64,000 bases of DNA. Source: Leptotrichia sp. oral taxon 221. Its GTDB lineage: Bacteria > Fusobacteriota > Fusobacteriia > Fusobacteriales > Leptotrichiaceae. Below are positions 37,209 to 46,802 of this stretch, piece after piece (the first letter of the stretch is position 1; each line of letters opens with the position of its first letter). The position numbers were made by a program, and so were the translations under genes. A model generated the notes under the pieces. The model saw only the letters and a list, made by a program, of their open reading frames with translations. It was not told the origin of the DNA and made no database searches. Location of the stretch: assembly GCF_018128245.1 (NCBI RefSeq), contig NZ_CP072378.1:806001-870000 (forward strand). Direction: 5' to 3'.

Positions 37209-37217
37209 GTATAAAAA

Positions 37218-37946
37218 TTATCTTTTTGCAATAGCGGTAAAAGTAAATTTCTCAGGATGATGAATTATTGTTTCATACTGAAAAAGTGTTCCATTTGATA
37301 AATAGGCATGAGTTTCAATGACAACAACCATATTTATATCTTTCAATTTAAAATATTTTTGCTCTTCAGAAGTAATTTTTCTAAATTTTATTTCTCTACG
37401 AGAGTAGGCAATTTTTAATTTTAAGTCTTTTTCTAAATATTCGTAAATAGAATTTTTTGCAATTTCCTCATTTAGAAATGGAACAATTCTTCTATCAAAA
37501 AAGGAAGTAGAATAATTCAGCACTTCACCATTTAATGAAGTGGTCCTAACAACCTTATAAAAATCAGCATTTTCAGAAACTTGGAATTTATCCATGAGTT
37601 CCTTTACCCCTTGCACAATATAAAGACTTATTAATTCTTTTTCAAGATGGAGATTTTGAATTTTATTAAGTTCTTGTGTAGTTTGGATAGAAGTCAAAGA
37701 AATATTTTCTAAATTTTTTTTCTCTAAAACAATTGACTTTTTTCCTTTTACTTTTTGAATGTGCCCCTCTGTTTCTAACATTGAAAGAGCTTTTCTCACA
37801 GTAAGTTTTGAAAAATTATACTCTTCTGCCAAATCATCTTCTTTTTTTAAAAAATCACCAGGTTTAAGTTCTCCATTTTTTATTTTTTCTTTTATATCTT
37901 GATAAACTTTTTCATATTTTTTCATTCGTTTATATAAACCTTTCAT
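37218..37946 (-). CDS. GntR-family regulator with UTRA domain (TreR-like)
   Basis: 242 residues (or 235 if translation begins at the ATG at 37925). N-terminal winged helix (about 10-75; SKLTVRKALSMLETEGHIQKVKGKKS) and C-terminal UTRA effector domain with NSIYEYLEKDLKLKIAYSRREI and GTLFQYETIIHH. The pattern is close to TreR, the trehalose-6-phosphate-responsive repressor. It is divergent from the 6-phospho-alpha-glucosidase gene, so it probably represses that gene and senses a phosphorylated disaccharide. Neither start has a strong ribosome site. Confidence 0.9.
   Translation of the reverse strand: MKGLYKRMKKYEKVYQDIKEKIKNGELKPGDFLKKEDDLAEEYNFSKLTVRKALSMLETEGHIQKVKGKKSIVLEKKNLENISLTSIQTTQELNKIQNLHLEKELISLYIVQGVKELMDKFQVSENADFYKVVRTTSLNGEVLNYSTSFFDRRIVPFLNEEIAKNSIYEYLEKDLKLKIAYSRREIKFRKITSEEQKYFKLKDINMVVVIETHAYLSNGTLFQYETIIHHPEKFTFTAIAKR
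37928..37939. promoter_or_regulatory. Candidate GntR operator 1
   Basis: Perfect palindrome GTTTATATAAAC just inside or upstream of the regulator start. The extended form GTTTATATAAACC recurs at 38124-38137, differing at one base. Confidence 0.5.
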
Positions 37947-38051
37947 AGAATTATTATTTCACTCAAATTTTTAGGTATTAAATAATTAAATTTAATAAAG
38001 ATAAATAAATTGAGTAAAATAGATAAATTTCACTAAATCAAATATAATTTT

Positions 38052-38080
38052 ATTATACAATAAATTACATAAAATATCAA
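38052..38080 (-). promoter_or_regulatory. Promoter of the gntR gene (minus strand)
   Basis: On the minus strand: TTGATA (38080-38075), 17-nt spacer, TATAAT (38057-38052). The leader is about 105-125 nt. Confidence 0.65.
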
Positions 38081-38123
38081 CTCATATCAAAAGATATATA
38101 TATAAATCAAAAAAAATAAAAAA

Positions 38124-38137
38124 GATTTATATAAACC
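38124..38137. promoter_or_regulatory. Candidate GntR operator 2
   Basis: GATTTATATAAACC, with palindromic core TTTATATAAA (38126-38135). It ends two bases before the -35 box of the glucosidase promoter. Confidence 0.5.
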
Positions 38138-38139
38138 TA

Positions 38140-38167
38140 TTGACTTTTTAAAAAATTATGATATAAT
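38140..38167 (+). promoter_or_regulatory. Promoter of the 6-phospho-alpha-glucosidase gene
   Basis: TTGACT (38140-38145), 16-nt spacer, TATAAT (38162-38167), about 50 nt before the start codon. Confidence 0.75.
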
Positions 38168-38210
38168 AGTTACTGTAATAAGGAAATAAAAAATAAATTA
38201 TAGGAGATGA

Positions 38211-39539
<1,329 letters not shown>

Positions 39540-39647
39540 CAGATTTGAAATAAATAATTTTTAGTGCTTGAAATGTTAATTAATTATGATATAATTATTT
39601 AAAAAAATAACCATTCAGCATGGTATAGTAAAATAAATTGCAAAAAT

Positions 39648-39680
39648 AAAGGCACTGCTATTGAAGTAGTGTCTTTTTTT
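39648..39680 (+). terminator. Intrinsic terminator after the GH4 gene
   Basis: AAAGGCACTGCT (39648-39659) pairs with AGTAGTGTCTTT (39665-39676), including two G-U pairs, with a five-base loop and a long T run. Confidence 0.85.
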
Positions 39681-39739
39681 ATGATATAATTATTTATAAA
39701 GTATTTTTTATTAATCAATTGTAAAAATAAATTTTTAAA

Positions 39740-39767
39740 GGTTAAATAATGTCAATGTTCATTAACC
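39740..39767. promoter_or_regulatory. Inverted repeat upstream of the GH13 gene
   Basis: GGTTAA (39740-39745) and TTAACC (39762-39767), 16 nt apart. A possible operator or the edge of a small hairpin. No clear promoter was found beside it. Confidence 0.3.
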
Positions 39768-39835
39768 AAAAAAGAAAAAAGTTATATTAATAAAAGTTTA
39801 TAAATTGTTTATAAATTAAATATGAAGGAGAAAAA

Positions 39836-41578
39836 ATGGATATAAAAAAATTAGATAAAAAATGGTGGAAAAAAGAAGTTGGATATCAAATTTATCCAAG
39901 AAGTTTTTATGATAGCAATAACGATGGAATTGGAGATTTGAATGGAATTACAGAGAAATTAGATTATTTGAAGAATTTGGGGATAACGCTTATTTGGGTT
40001 TGTCCAATTTTTAAGTCGCCAATGGATGACAATGGATATGATATTTCAGATTATTATGATGTGAATCCTGAATTCGGGACAAAGGAAGATTTGGAAAAAT
40101 TGATTGCAGAGGCCGAAAAAAGAGGGATAAAAGTAATTTTAGATTTGGTAATTAATCATACTTCTGATGAGCACGAGTGGTTTTTGGAAGCATTGAAAAA
40201 TCCTGAAAGCAAGTACAGAAATTACTATATTTTCAAAAGAGGAGAAAATGGATTGCCACCAACAAACTGGAGATCACATTTTGGAGGTTCTGCTTGGGAA
40301 AAAGTTGAAGGAGAAGCTGATGAAAATGGAAATGAAATGTACTATTTGCATTTATTTACAAAAAAACAGCCTGACTTAAATTGGGAAAATCCTGAAGTTA
40401 GGAAAGAGCTTTACAAAATGGTAAATTATTGGCTTGAAAAGGGAATTGCTGGATTTAGAGTTGATGCGATTAATTCGATAAAAAAAGATGCAAGATATTT
40501 GGATTTGCCAGTTGATGGAGCGGATGGAATGGCATACAATGTGGAATATACTTTGAATCAGACTGGAATTGAAGAGTTTTTAAGCGAATTGGCAAAAGAA
40601 ACTTTCAAAAAATATAATGCGATGACTGTTGCGGAAACTCCAATGCTTGAGTATGAAAGATACAATGATTTCATTGGAGATGATGGATTTTTTACAATGA
40701 TTTTTGATTTTAGCTATACGGATTTAGATATGATAAAAGACGGATTTTATTATTCATTGAGAGATATTCCAACAATAGAGCTTAGGGATGCTATTTTTGA
40801 AAGTCAGTTGACTCAGCAAAAATATGGATGGGGAGCACCATTTTTAGAAAATCACGATTTGCCAAGAAGTTTGAATAAATTTTTTGGTGAAAAAGCGAAT
40901 GAAACAAATGCAAAATTGTTAGCAAATGTATTTTTCTTCTTGCGAGGAACACCATTTATTTATCAAGGTCAAGAAATTGGGATGGATAATTTTGTGAGAA
41001 ATGATATTTCTGAATTTGATGATATTGCAAGTAAAGACCAATATCAACGGGCTTTAGGAGAAGGATTTTCATCTGAAGAAGCATTATATTTTGTAAATAA
41101 ACGAAGCCGTGACAATTCAAGAACGCCTATGCAATGGGGTAACAGCAAAAATGCTGGTTTTTCAAAAGATGAAAACTCAAAATCATGGATAAAATTAACA
41201 GGAAGCCAAGCCACAACAAATGTAGCAGACCAAATAAATGACAAAGATTCAATTTTTTCACATTACAAAAAAATGATTGATTTGAGACAAAATGGGAAAT
41301 ATTCAGATTGCTTGACTTTTGGTGATTTTATTTCTGTTCCGTTGGAGAATGAAAAAATTATTGCTTATGTGAGAAAATATGGGAATCAAAAAGTTCTTTG
41401 TATTAGTAATTTTTCTGAGTTGAAACAAGAAGTTAAATTAAGTGAAATTGCAAAAGCTCTTGGAGAAAAAGAAATTAAAATTGGAGAGATTTTGATTAAT
41501 AATTTTGATGGGTTTGAAAAAGATGGAGAGAAAGTTGTTTTTGAAGGGTTTCAAAGTTTGTTAGTAGAGATTTTATAA
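39836..41578 (+). CDS. GH13 alpha-glucosidase (oligo-1,6-glucosidase/maltase family)
   Basis: 580 residues with a TIM barrel and C-terminal beta domain, acting in the cytoplasm on short alpha-glucosides. The catalytic set is Asp210 (GFRVDAIN), Glu267 (VAETP) and Asp341 (ENHDLPR). The residue after the nucleophile is Ala211. In Bacillus and yeast enzymes Val there goes with alpha-1,6 and Ala/Thr with alpha-1,4 preference, so a maltase-like preference is predicted. GAAGGAG lies upstream. It follows the GH4 gene behind a terminator, so it is separately expressed. A trehalose-6-phosphate hydrolase is a less likely alternative. Confidence 0.93.
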   Translation: MDIKKLDKKWWKKEVGYQIYPRSFYDSNNDGIGDLNGITEKLDYLKNLGITLIWVCPIFKSPMDDNGYDISDYYDVNPEFGTKEDLEKLIAEAEKRGIKVILDLVINHTSDEHEWFLEALKNPESKYRNYYIFKRGENGLPPTNWRSHFGGSAWEKVEGEADENGNEMYYLHLFTKKQPDLNWENPEVRKELYKMVNYWLEKGIAGFRVDAINSIKKDARYLDLPVDGADGMAYNVEYTLNQTGIEEFLSELAKETFKKYNAMTVAETPMLEYERYNDFIGDDGFFTMIFDFSYTDLDMIKDGFYYSLRDIPTIELRDAIFESQLTQQKYGWGAPFLENHDLPRSLNKFFGEKANETNAKLLANVFFFLRGTPFIYQGQEIGMDNFVRNDISEFDDIASKDQYQRALGEGFSSEEALYFVNKRSRDNSRTPMQWGNSKNAGFSKDENSKSWIKLTGSQATTNVADQINDKDSIFSHYKKMIDLRQNGKYSDCLTFGDFISVPLENEKIIAYVRKYGNQKVLCISNFSELKQEVKLSEIAKALGEKEIKIGEILINNFDGFEKDGEKVVFEGFQSLLVEIL

Positions 41579-41586
41579 AAAATATG

Positions 41587-41633
41587 AACTGCACCTAAAA
41601 GATTATTTGTAATTTAGAAGGTGTAGTTTTTTT
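41587..41633 (+). terminator. Intrinsic terminator after the GH13 gene
   Basis: AACTGCACCT (41587-41596) pairs with AGGTGTAGTT (41619-41628), followed by a T run. The rest of 41634-41894 is AT-rich and shows only a lone TATAAT near 41817-41822. Confidence 0.8.
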
Positions 41634-41894
41634 ATATCTTTAAAAGAAGTTGTCACTGTTATAATTTTGGTTGTCAAAACAAGCTTTTTCATAAATTTTC
41701 TAATAGTATAAAATATGTCCTTTAAAAAAATTTTATAAAGAGTAGATTTAAAAAATATGACTACAATTGTTAAGTTTTTTTTATTAAAATGTAATTTAAA
41801 TCAAATATTATGAGGATATAATATAACAGATTTAGTTTTTATACTAATTGATCACAAATAATTATTAAATTAAAATTTTAAGGAGGTATAAAAA

Positions 41895-42257
41895 ATGAAA
41901 AAATTTTTCCTATTAATGAGTTTTTTTACTTCTATGGTAGCTTATGCAAGAGCTGGAGAAATAGGAACTAAAACATTTGAAAATGTTACAGGTTATTGTG
42001 AAAATGGTAAATTAACAAGTTATAAACCGACAATAACAGGTAGTAAACGTTTTTATATAAGAATGATATATCCATTATGCAGAATAGATGGTTTAAGATA
42101 TAGAAATATAAAATTTTCATATGTTACTAATGGAGAATTTAGCAACAAGGAGGAACTTAATGATGCTATAAATTATTTAAAAAATATAAACTTAGATGGC
42201 TATAATATTGATATTAATTATGATAATAGAACAATTTATACAAGATTAGATTATTAA
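41895..42257 (+). CDS. Small secreted protein of unknown function
   Basis: 120 residues. Signal peptide MKKFFLLMSFFTSMVAYARA, then about 100 residues with two cysteines (GYCENG and PLCRIDG) that could pair. The C-terminal part has the look of a small alpha/beta domain (NKEELNDAINYLKNINLDG). No family recognised. A strong AAGGAGG precedes the ATG by 7 nt. It is isolated between a terminator and the convergent antitoxin remnant locus. Confidence 0.65.
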   Translation: MKKFFLLMSFFTSMVAYARAGEIGTKTFENVTGYCENGKLTSYKPTITGSKRFYIRMIYPLCRIDGLRYRNIKFSYVTNGEFSNKEELNDAINYLKNINLDGYNIDINYDNRTIYTRLDY

Positions 42258-42296
42258 GTAGCAAGATGTAAGGATAAATTATAATGGAGTAAAAAT

Positions 42297-42373
42297 TTTA
42301 GGAGTATGTTTTATAAATTTTTGAGAGTATTTAAAAATTTATATTACATTACTCCTAAAGTATATTTTTTTTT
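42297..42373 (+). terminator. Two-tier terminator
   Basis: Outer arms TTTAGGAGTA (42297-42306) and TACTCCTAAA (42350-42359), inner arms ATAAATTTTT (42313-42322) and AAAAATTTAT (42333-42342), T run from 42365. It overlaps the 3' end of the truncated relE on the other strand. Confidence 0.6.
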
Positions 42374-42467
42374 GCTTGATATATCGCATAATTTTTAGTT
42401 TTATTGAATTATCTAGTTTATTCAATTGTTTTTCTGCTTTTTCTCTGATAATGACTTTATATTTCAT
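42339..42467 (-). pseudogene. Truncated RelE-family toxin gene
   Basis: A 42-codon minus-strand frame starting MKYKVIIREKAEKQLNKLDN, the classic N-terminus of RelE/ParE toxins (usually about 85-95 residues). It breaks off after the second helix (MRYIKQKKI), with a stop seven codons later. The catalytic C-terminal half is gone and not found in the other frames. Its ATG overlaps the end of the antitoxin gene by 11 nt, as in intact operons. It appears dead as a toxin. Confidence 0.7.
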
Positions 42468-42693
42468 CTTCCAAGCCCATTTTTTTTACTAAATCGTCAA
42501 ATGAAATTGCTTTTTCCTTGTTTGCTTTATATTCTTCATAAGCCTCAACAGCCAATTTGTAGTCTTCTTCATCTTCGATTTTTTCAAGAATTAAATCTAA
42601 CATTACCTGGTTTAAGTTGATATTATTTTCCTTAACATAGTTATTTATTTTATTTTCTTTGTCAGGATTAGCATTTATAGAAACGGTTATCAT
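42457..42693 (-). CDS. RelB/DinJ-like antitoxin, orphaned
   Basis: 78 residues from the ATG at 42693 (AAAGG 10 nt upstream; an in-frame GTG at 42702 lacks a site). The N-terminal MITVSINANPDKENKINNYVKE is a ribbon-helix-helix DNA-binding segment. The C-terminal acidic helix (YEEYKANKEKAISFDDLVKKMG) is the usual toxin-neutralising tail. The toxin gene behind it is truncated, so this may remain as a regulator or an anti-addiction protein against a related toxin elsewhere. That role is inference. Confidence 0.8.
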   Translation of the reverse strand: MITVSINANPDKENKINNYVKENNINLNQVMLDLILEKIEDEEDYKLAVEAYEEYKANKEKAISFDDLVKKMGLEDEI

Positions 42694-42777
42694 CGATTTC
42701 ACACCTTTTCTTGTTGTTTTAATTAATAAAATTTTAACATAAAAGATAATAAAAAGTAGCGAAAATATTTAATTAAA

Positions 42778-43275
42778 TTATTTTATTTTAATACCTTCCA
42801 ATTCCAACAAAAATCGCTTAATATGAAGTCCCCCGCCATAACCAACCAATTTTCCATCTGCACCAATCACACGATGACATGGAATAAAAATAGCAATTTT
42901 ATTTCGATTATTTGCCATTCCAACTGCACGAACAGCTTTTGGATTGTTAATTGTGATTGCAATATCTTTGTAAGAACGAGTTTCACCATAAGGAATTTTT
43001 TCAAGAGCACTCCAAACAGAAATTTGAAATGGTGTTCCTTCTTTCAAAAGTGGCAAATCAAAATTTTTTCGTTTTTTTTCAAAATATTCAAAAAGTTGTT
43101 TTTTCGCTTGTTTAATCAGTTCAGTTTCACAAATTTGAAAATCATTTTCTTTTTTTAAATTTTCAAAATCAGATTCCCAAGTCAAATCTGTAATGTGAGA
43201 GTCATCTTCTGTTGTAGCAATCCCAATTTTTCCAATCGGAGTGTTTGTCTCATAAAAATAGATGTTATTTTTCAT
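42778..43275 (-). CDS. ogt: Methylated-DNA--protein-cysteine methyltransferase
   Basis: 165 residues. Removes O6-alkyl groups from guanine by suicide transfer to Cys133 in IPCHRVIGADG. The helix-turn-helix arginine finger segment (AVRAVGMANNRN) and GTPFQISVW are conserved. GAGGTAAAAAC-type ribosome site upstream on the minus strand. A stand-alone repair protein without an Ada regulatory domain. Confidence 0.95.
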   Translation of the reverse strand: MKNNIYFYETNTPIGKIGIATTEDDSHITDLTWESDFENLKKENDFQICETELIKQAKKQLFEYFEKKRKNFDLPLLKEGTPFQISVWSALEKIPYGETRSYKDIAITINNPKAVRAVGMANNRNKIAIFIPCHRVIGADGKLVGYGGGLHIKRFLLELEGIKIK

Positions 43276-43448
43276 TGTTTTTACCTCTTAATTTTCATTT
43301 ATAAAACTACTTTAAAACTAAACTCAAAAGTTATGTCTACTTACTCAAAATCCGAATTTATACAATTTTAGTAGTTTGGTTTTAAATAGGTTCAAATATA
43401 TAATTAATTAAAAAAATTAACTTCAAATTACAAAAAATTTTTCATGAA

Positions 43449-45158
43449 TTATTCTCTCTCAAATTTTACTTCAAACTCTTTTCCAAAAAACGCAATTCCA
43501 ATTTTTAAAATATTGTCAATTCCAGCATTTTTCAAAATTGAAGTATACTCTTTTTCTTCAATTTGATTTAGTGCAACTTCACATTCACTTAACAATTTTT
43601 CGTGAATCTTTTCTGAATTTAATTTCAAATTATCTATATTTATTGCTTTTAATTCAATGATAATTCCTTCTTTTCTTTCAAAAATATTTTTAGGTTTCAA
43701 AAGTAAATCATATCGACCTTTTCCTGAAAAATTATTTGATGAAATTTCATATTCGTTTTTTAACATTAAGATTAGTCCTAACATTAATCCATGATAAAAC
43801 TGCTCTTTATAAATTCCAATTACATCAAAAATACCAATATTTTCTAATAAGATTTTATTCAATTCAAATTTAAATTTTTCAATGTTTCCAGTTGTAAGTG
43901 CATCAGTCATATCTAGAAAGGTTTCAGAATCTTTGAAATAAATTTCGATAAACATTTCTGAAAACATTTCTAGAATTTCTTTGTTTGGAATTTTAATACT
44001 AGCATTTTTTTTCATCACATCATACTTATCAGCCAAAGTCAAATATCCGCTATGAAAAAATAGATTCCAAATATTTTTTCCAAAATTAGTTTTCAAATTT
44101 TCAAAAGTCATATTGTTGTTTATTCTTTTAAGAATACTTTCTTTATTTAATAATTTTGAAAAATCGTCAAAAACATCATTTTTCAATTTTTGGAGATATA
44201 ATTTGATTAATTCATTTCCACTTGTATTTACCCAGTAAGATTTTAAATTTCCACGATTTAAAAAATTAATAATCGACCAAGGATTATAAATTTTTTTTTC
44301 GCCAAATAAATATCCATTGTACCATTTTTGAACATCATTTAATTCATATTTTAAGTCAAAATCTTCAAGAGATTTTTCAACTTCATTTTCCATAATTCCA
44401 AAGTATTCTGTAAATTCATCATCTAAAATTGTGTGAACTTCCAAATTATTCAATCCCGAAAAGACATTTTCCTTTGCAACTCGTAATATTCCAGTTAAAA
44501 TTTCCATTTCTAAATAATTATTATCTTTCAAAACTTTTCCATAAAATGCTTTAAAAAACGCAATACATTTCTCATAATTTCCTTTTATATAGGAATCAAT
44601 TATCGGCTGGTCGTATTCATCTATTAAAACAACAACTTTTTTTCCAGAAATTTCATACAAATATCTAGTCAAATTAAATAAAGAATTAATCCAGTCAGCA
44701 TTATCTTTTTTCAGCCAAATAGCATCAAAATCTGCCAAGTCACTTTGATTTAAATTATCTCTTATCAAATAAAATTCGTTATACAGCAATTTTATTTCAT
44801 TTTTAATTGTGTTAAATCCACTTTCCCAGTTTTCTGAATCATAATTTTTAAAAGAAATAGAGATTACAAAGAAATTCCCTTGTTTTTCAAAATATTCACT
44901 TTTAGAAATTTCTAAATTTTCGAATAATTTTCTATTTTCGTCTTTATTTTTAATGTCAAAAAAGTACTTTAACATCGAAATATTTAAAGTTTTTCCAAAT
45001 CTTCTCGGACGAGTAAATAATTTAACTTTAGAGCCATCTTCTAAAATATTTTCTATAAATTTTGTTTTATCAAAATAGTAGTAGTTATTTTCGATAATCT
45101 CTTTAAAATCAGATATTCCAATTGGTAATTTTTTTCTTTTGCGATTTCCCATCTTCAT
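43449..45158 (-). CDS. AAA-ATPase-like protein with C-terminal PD-(D/E)XK nuclease-like domain
   Basis: 569 residues. The N-terminal ATPase-like part begins PIGISDFKEIIENNYYYFDKT and has a Walker A variant RPRRFGKT (about 51-58) and Walker B VVVLIDEYDQP. The C-terminal part carries a nuclease core: GKGRYDLLL followed by GIIIELKAI, giving the D and ExK residues. This architecture (AAA-ATPase-like plus DUF1703-type nuclease) is common and multi-copy in Bacteroidetes and fusobacteria. The biological role is not established, possibly genome defence or mobile. AAGGAGG precedes the start. Confidence 0.85.
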   Translation of the reverse strand: MKMGNRKRKKLPIGISDFKEIIENNYYYFDKTKFIENILEDGSKVKLFTRPRRFGKTLNISMLKYFFDIKNKDENRKLFENLEISKSEYFEKQGNFFVISISFKNYDSENWESGFNTIKNEIKLLYNEFYLIRDNLNQSDLADFDAIWLKKDNADWINSLFNLTRYLYEISGKKVVVLIDEYDQPIIDSYIKGNYEKCIAFFKAFYGKVLKDNNYLEMEILTGILRVAKENVFSGLNNLEVHTILDDEFTEYFGIMENEVEKSLEDFDLKYELNDVQKWYNGYLFGEKKIYNPWSIINFLNRGNLKSYWVNTSGNELIKLYLQKLKNDVFDDFSKLLNKESILKRINNNMTFENLKTNFGKNIWNLFFHSGYLTLADKYDVMKKNASIKIPNKEILEMFSEMFIEIYFKDSETFLDMTDALTTGNIEKFKFELNKILLENIGIFDVIGIYKEQFYHGLMLGLILMLKNEYEISSNNFSGKGRYDLLLKPKNIFERKEGIIIELKAINIDNLKLNSEKIHEKLLSECEVALNQIEEKEYTSILKNAGIDNILKIGIAFFGKEFEVKFERE

Positions 45159-45367
45159 TACTCCTCCTTTTTATTTATAAATAATTTTATTGTTTTAACT
45201 AAGTGAATATATTATAATATGAATTGTAGAAAAAGTAAATTATTTGGTTGTTACAAAATAGTTTTGAATTTATAAAATAGATTGTATAGTGAACTACAAT
45301 AACTTTAGAATAAAATAAAAGGATTATATTTATTATTGTAATTTGAAAAGTAAAAGGGAGTAAAAAA

Positions 45368-46597
45368 ATGAATTTATTTGATGAAGTATATGAAAATAAG
45401 AAGCCACTTGCGTTTAGATATCGTCCGAAAAGTTTGGATGATTTTTATGGTCAGGAAAAATTGGTTGGGAAAAATGGAATTTTGAGGAAGATTATTGAGC
45501 GTGGAAATTTTATGAATGCGATTTTTTGGGGAGCACCTGGGACGGGGAAGACGACTCTTGCGGAAATTGTTGCTGAAAAAATGAATTATCATTATGAATA
45601 TTTGAATGCGATAAAGGCGTCTGTGACTGATATAAAGGACATTTCTGATAAGGCACACAACAGATTTCGTACGAACGGACAGCAGACACTTTTGTTTTTG
45701 GATGAGATTCATAGATTTAATAAGTTGCAGCAGGATTCACTTTTGCAGGATTTGGAAAATGGGAATATTATTTTAATTGGAGCTACGACTGAAAATCCTT
45801 ATTATAATTTGAATAATGCGTTGTTATCACGATGTATGGCATTTGAATTTAAAAAATTGAGTGAAAAAGATTTGCTTAAAATTTTGAAAAATATTAATGA
45901 AAAAGAGAAAATTGGAATTTCAGATGAGATTTTAAAATATATTTCAGAAATTATTGAAGGAGATGCGAGACAGGCTATAAATATTTTGGAATTGATTACG
46001 AATGTTGGGGTGGATTTTACTCTTGATGAAGTGAAGGAAGTGTTGAATACGAAAAAGTCTTATCACAAGACGGAAGACAAGTATAATACGGTTTCTGCGA
46101 TGATAAAAAGTATTCGTGGGAGTGATCCTGATGCGGCGATTTATTGGATGGCAAAAATGCTTTCTGGCGGCGAAGATATTTTGTATATTGCTAGAAGGCT
46201 TGTAATTTTGGCTTCTGAAGATATCGGACTTGCAAATCCACAGGCGTTACCAATTGCGGTGTCTGGACTTAATGCGGTAAAGGAGATTGGAATGCCAGAA
46301 GCAAGAATAATTCTTTCGGAAGTTGCAATTTATTTAGCGATTTCTCCAAAGAGTAATTCAGCTTATAATGCGATAAATTCAGCACTTAGTCACGTTGAGA
46401 ATGAAAAAATTCAAGATGTGCCAACTCATCTTACAAAAGTTGGGAAAAAAGATTATAAATATCCTCATAACTATGAAAATCATTATGTTAATCAGGTTTA
46501 CATGAATGAAAAAATCAAGTTTTATAAGTTTGGAGAGAATAAGTTTGAGAGAGCGGCTAAGGAGTATTTTAAGAAAATTAAAAATGAAAATATATAA
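45368..46597 (+). CDS. rarA: Replication-associated recombination protein A
   Basis: 409 residues. AAA+ ATPase acting at stalled replication forks (MgsA/RarA, related to eukaryotic WRNIP1). Walker A GAPGTGKT (55-62), Walker B LLFLDEIHR and sensor 1 GATTENP are intact, as is the tetramerisation C-terminus (AYNAINSALSHVE). It starts at ATG with AAGGGAG upstream. It is preceded by the divergent ATPase/nuclease gene. Confidence 0.96.
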   Translation: MNLFDEVYENKKPLAFRYRPKSLDDFYGQEKLVGKNGILRKIIERGNFMNAIFWGAPGTGKTTLAEIVAEKMNYHYEYLNAIKASVTDIKDISDKAHNRFRTNGQQTLLFLDEIHRFNKLQQDSLLQDLENGNIILIGATTENPYYNLNNALLSRCMAFEFKKLSEKDLLKILKNINEKEKIGISDEILKYISEIIEGDARQAINILELITNVGVDFTLDEVKEVLNTKKSYHKTEDKYNTVSAMIKSIRGSDPDAAIYWMAKMLSGGEDILYIARRLVILASEDIGLANPQALPIAVSGLNAVKEIGMPEARIILSEVAIYLAISPKSNSAYNAINSALSHVENEKIQDVPTHLTKVGKKDYKYPHNYENHYVNQVYMNEKIKFYKFGENKFERAAKEYFKKIKNENI

Positions 46598-46610
46598 ATA
46601 AAAAAATAAT

Positions 46611-46639
46611 TTGACTATCAAAATAAATTGTGATACAAT
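46611..46639 (+). promoter_or_regulatory. Promoter of the first NikABCDE operon
   Basis: TTGACT (46611-46616), 17-nt spacer, TACAAT (46634-46639), extended TG at 46631-46632. The leader is about 160 nt. Confidence 0.7.
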
Positions 46640-46686
46640 GAGCTATATGAAATTTTTTTCATATTTCTAAATTATTTTAATAAAAA

Positions 46687-46730
46687 TAGCAAGAAGTCTA
46701 GAAAGTTTATTAAATAAGGATTTCTTGCTA
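46687..46730 (+). ncRNA. Structured 5' leader hairpin of the first Nik operon
   Basis: TAGCAAGAA (46687-46695) pairs perfectly with TTCTTGCTA (46722-46730). A smaller hairpin built from TATGAAA and TTTCATA lies just upstream. No T run follows, so it is not a simple terminator. No known metal riboswitch is recognised. Confidence 0.4.
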
Positions 46731-46802
46731 CATAAAATTATATTAAATTAATAGTTTTTTAGTTCAAATTGAGAAAAATTTATTTTGTAGGAGGAATTTT
46801 TG

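Noticed and set aside
42426-42620. Plus-strand 64-codon frame opposite the antitoxin
   Set aside because: It is antisense to a recognisable RelB-like gene, has no ribosome site and has low-complexity content.
42823-43158. Plus-strand 111-codon frame
   Set aside because: It is antisense to ogt, whose catalytic motif is intact.
46598-46802. Metal or cobalamin riboswitch before Nik operon 1
   Set aside because: No B12-box or NiCo-type core is present; only simple hairpins are seen.
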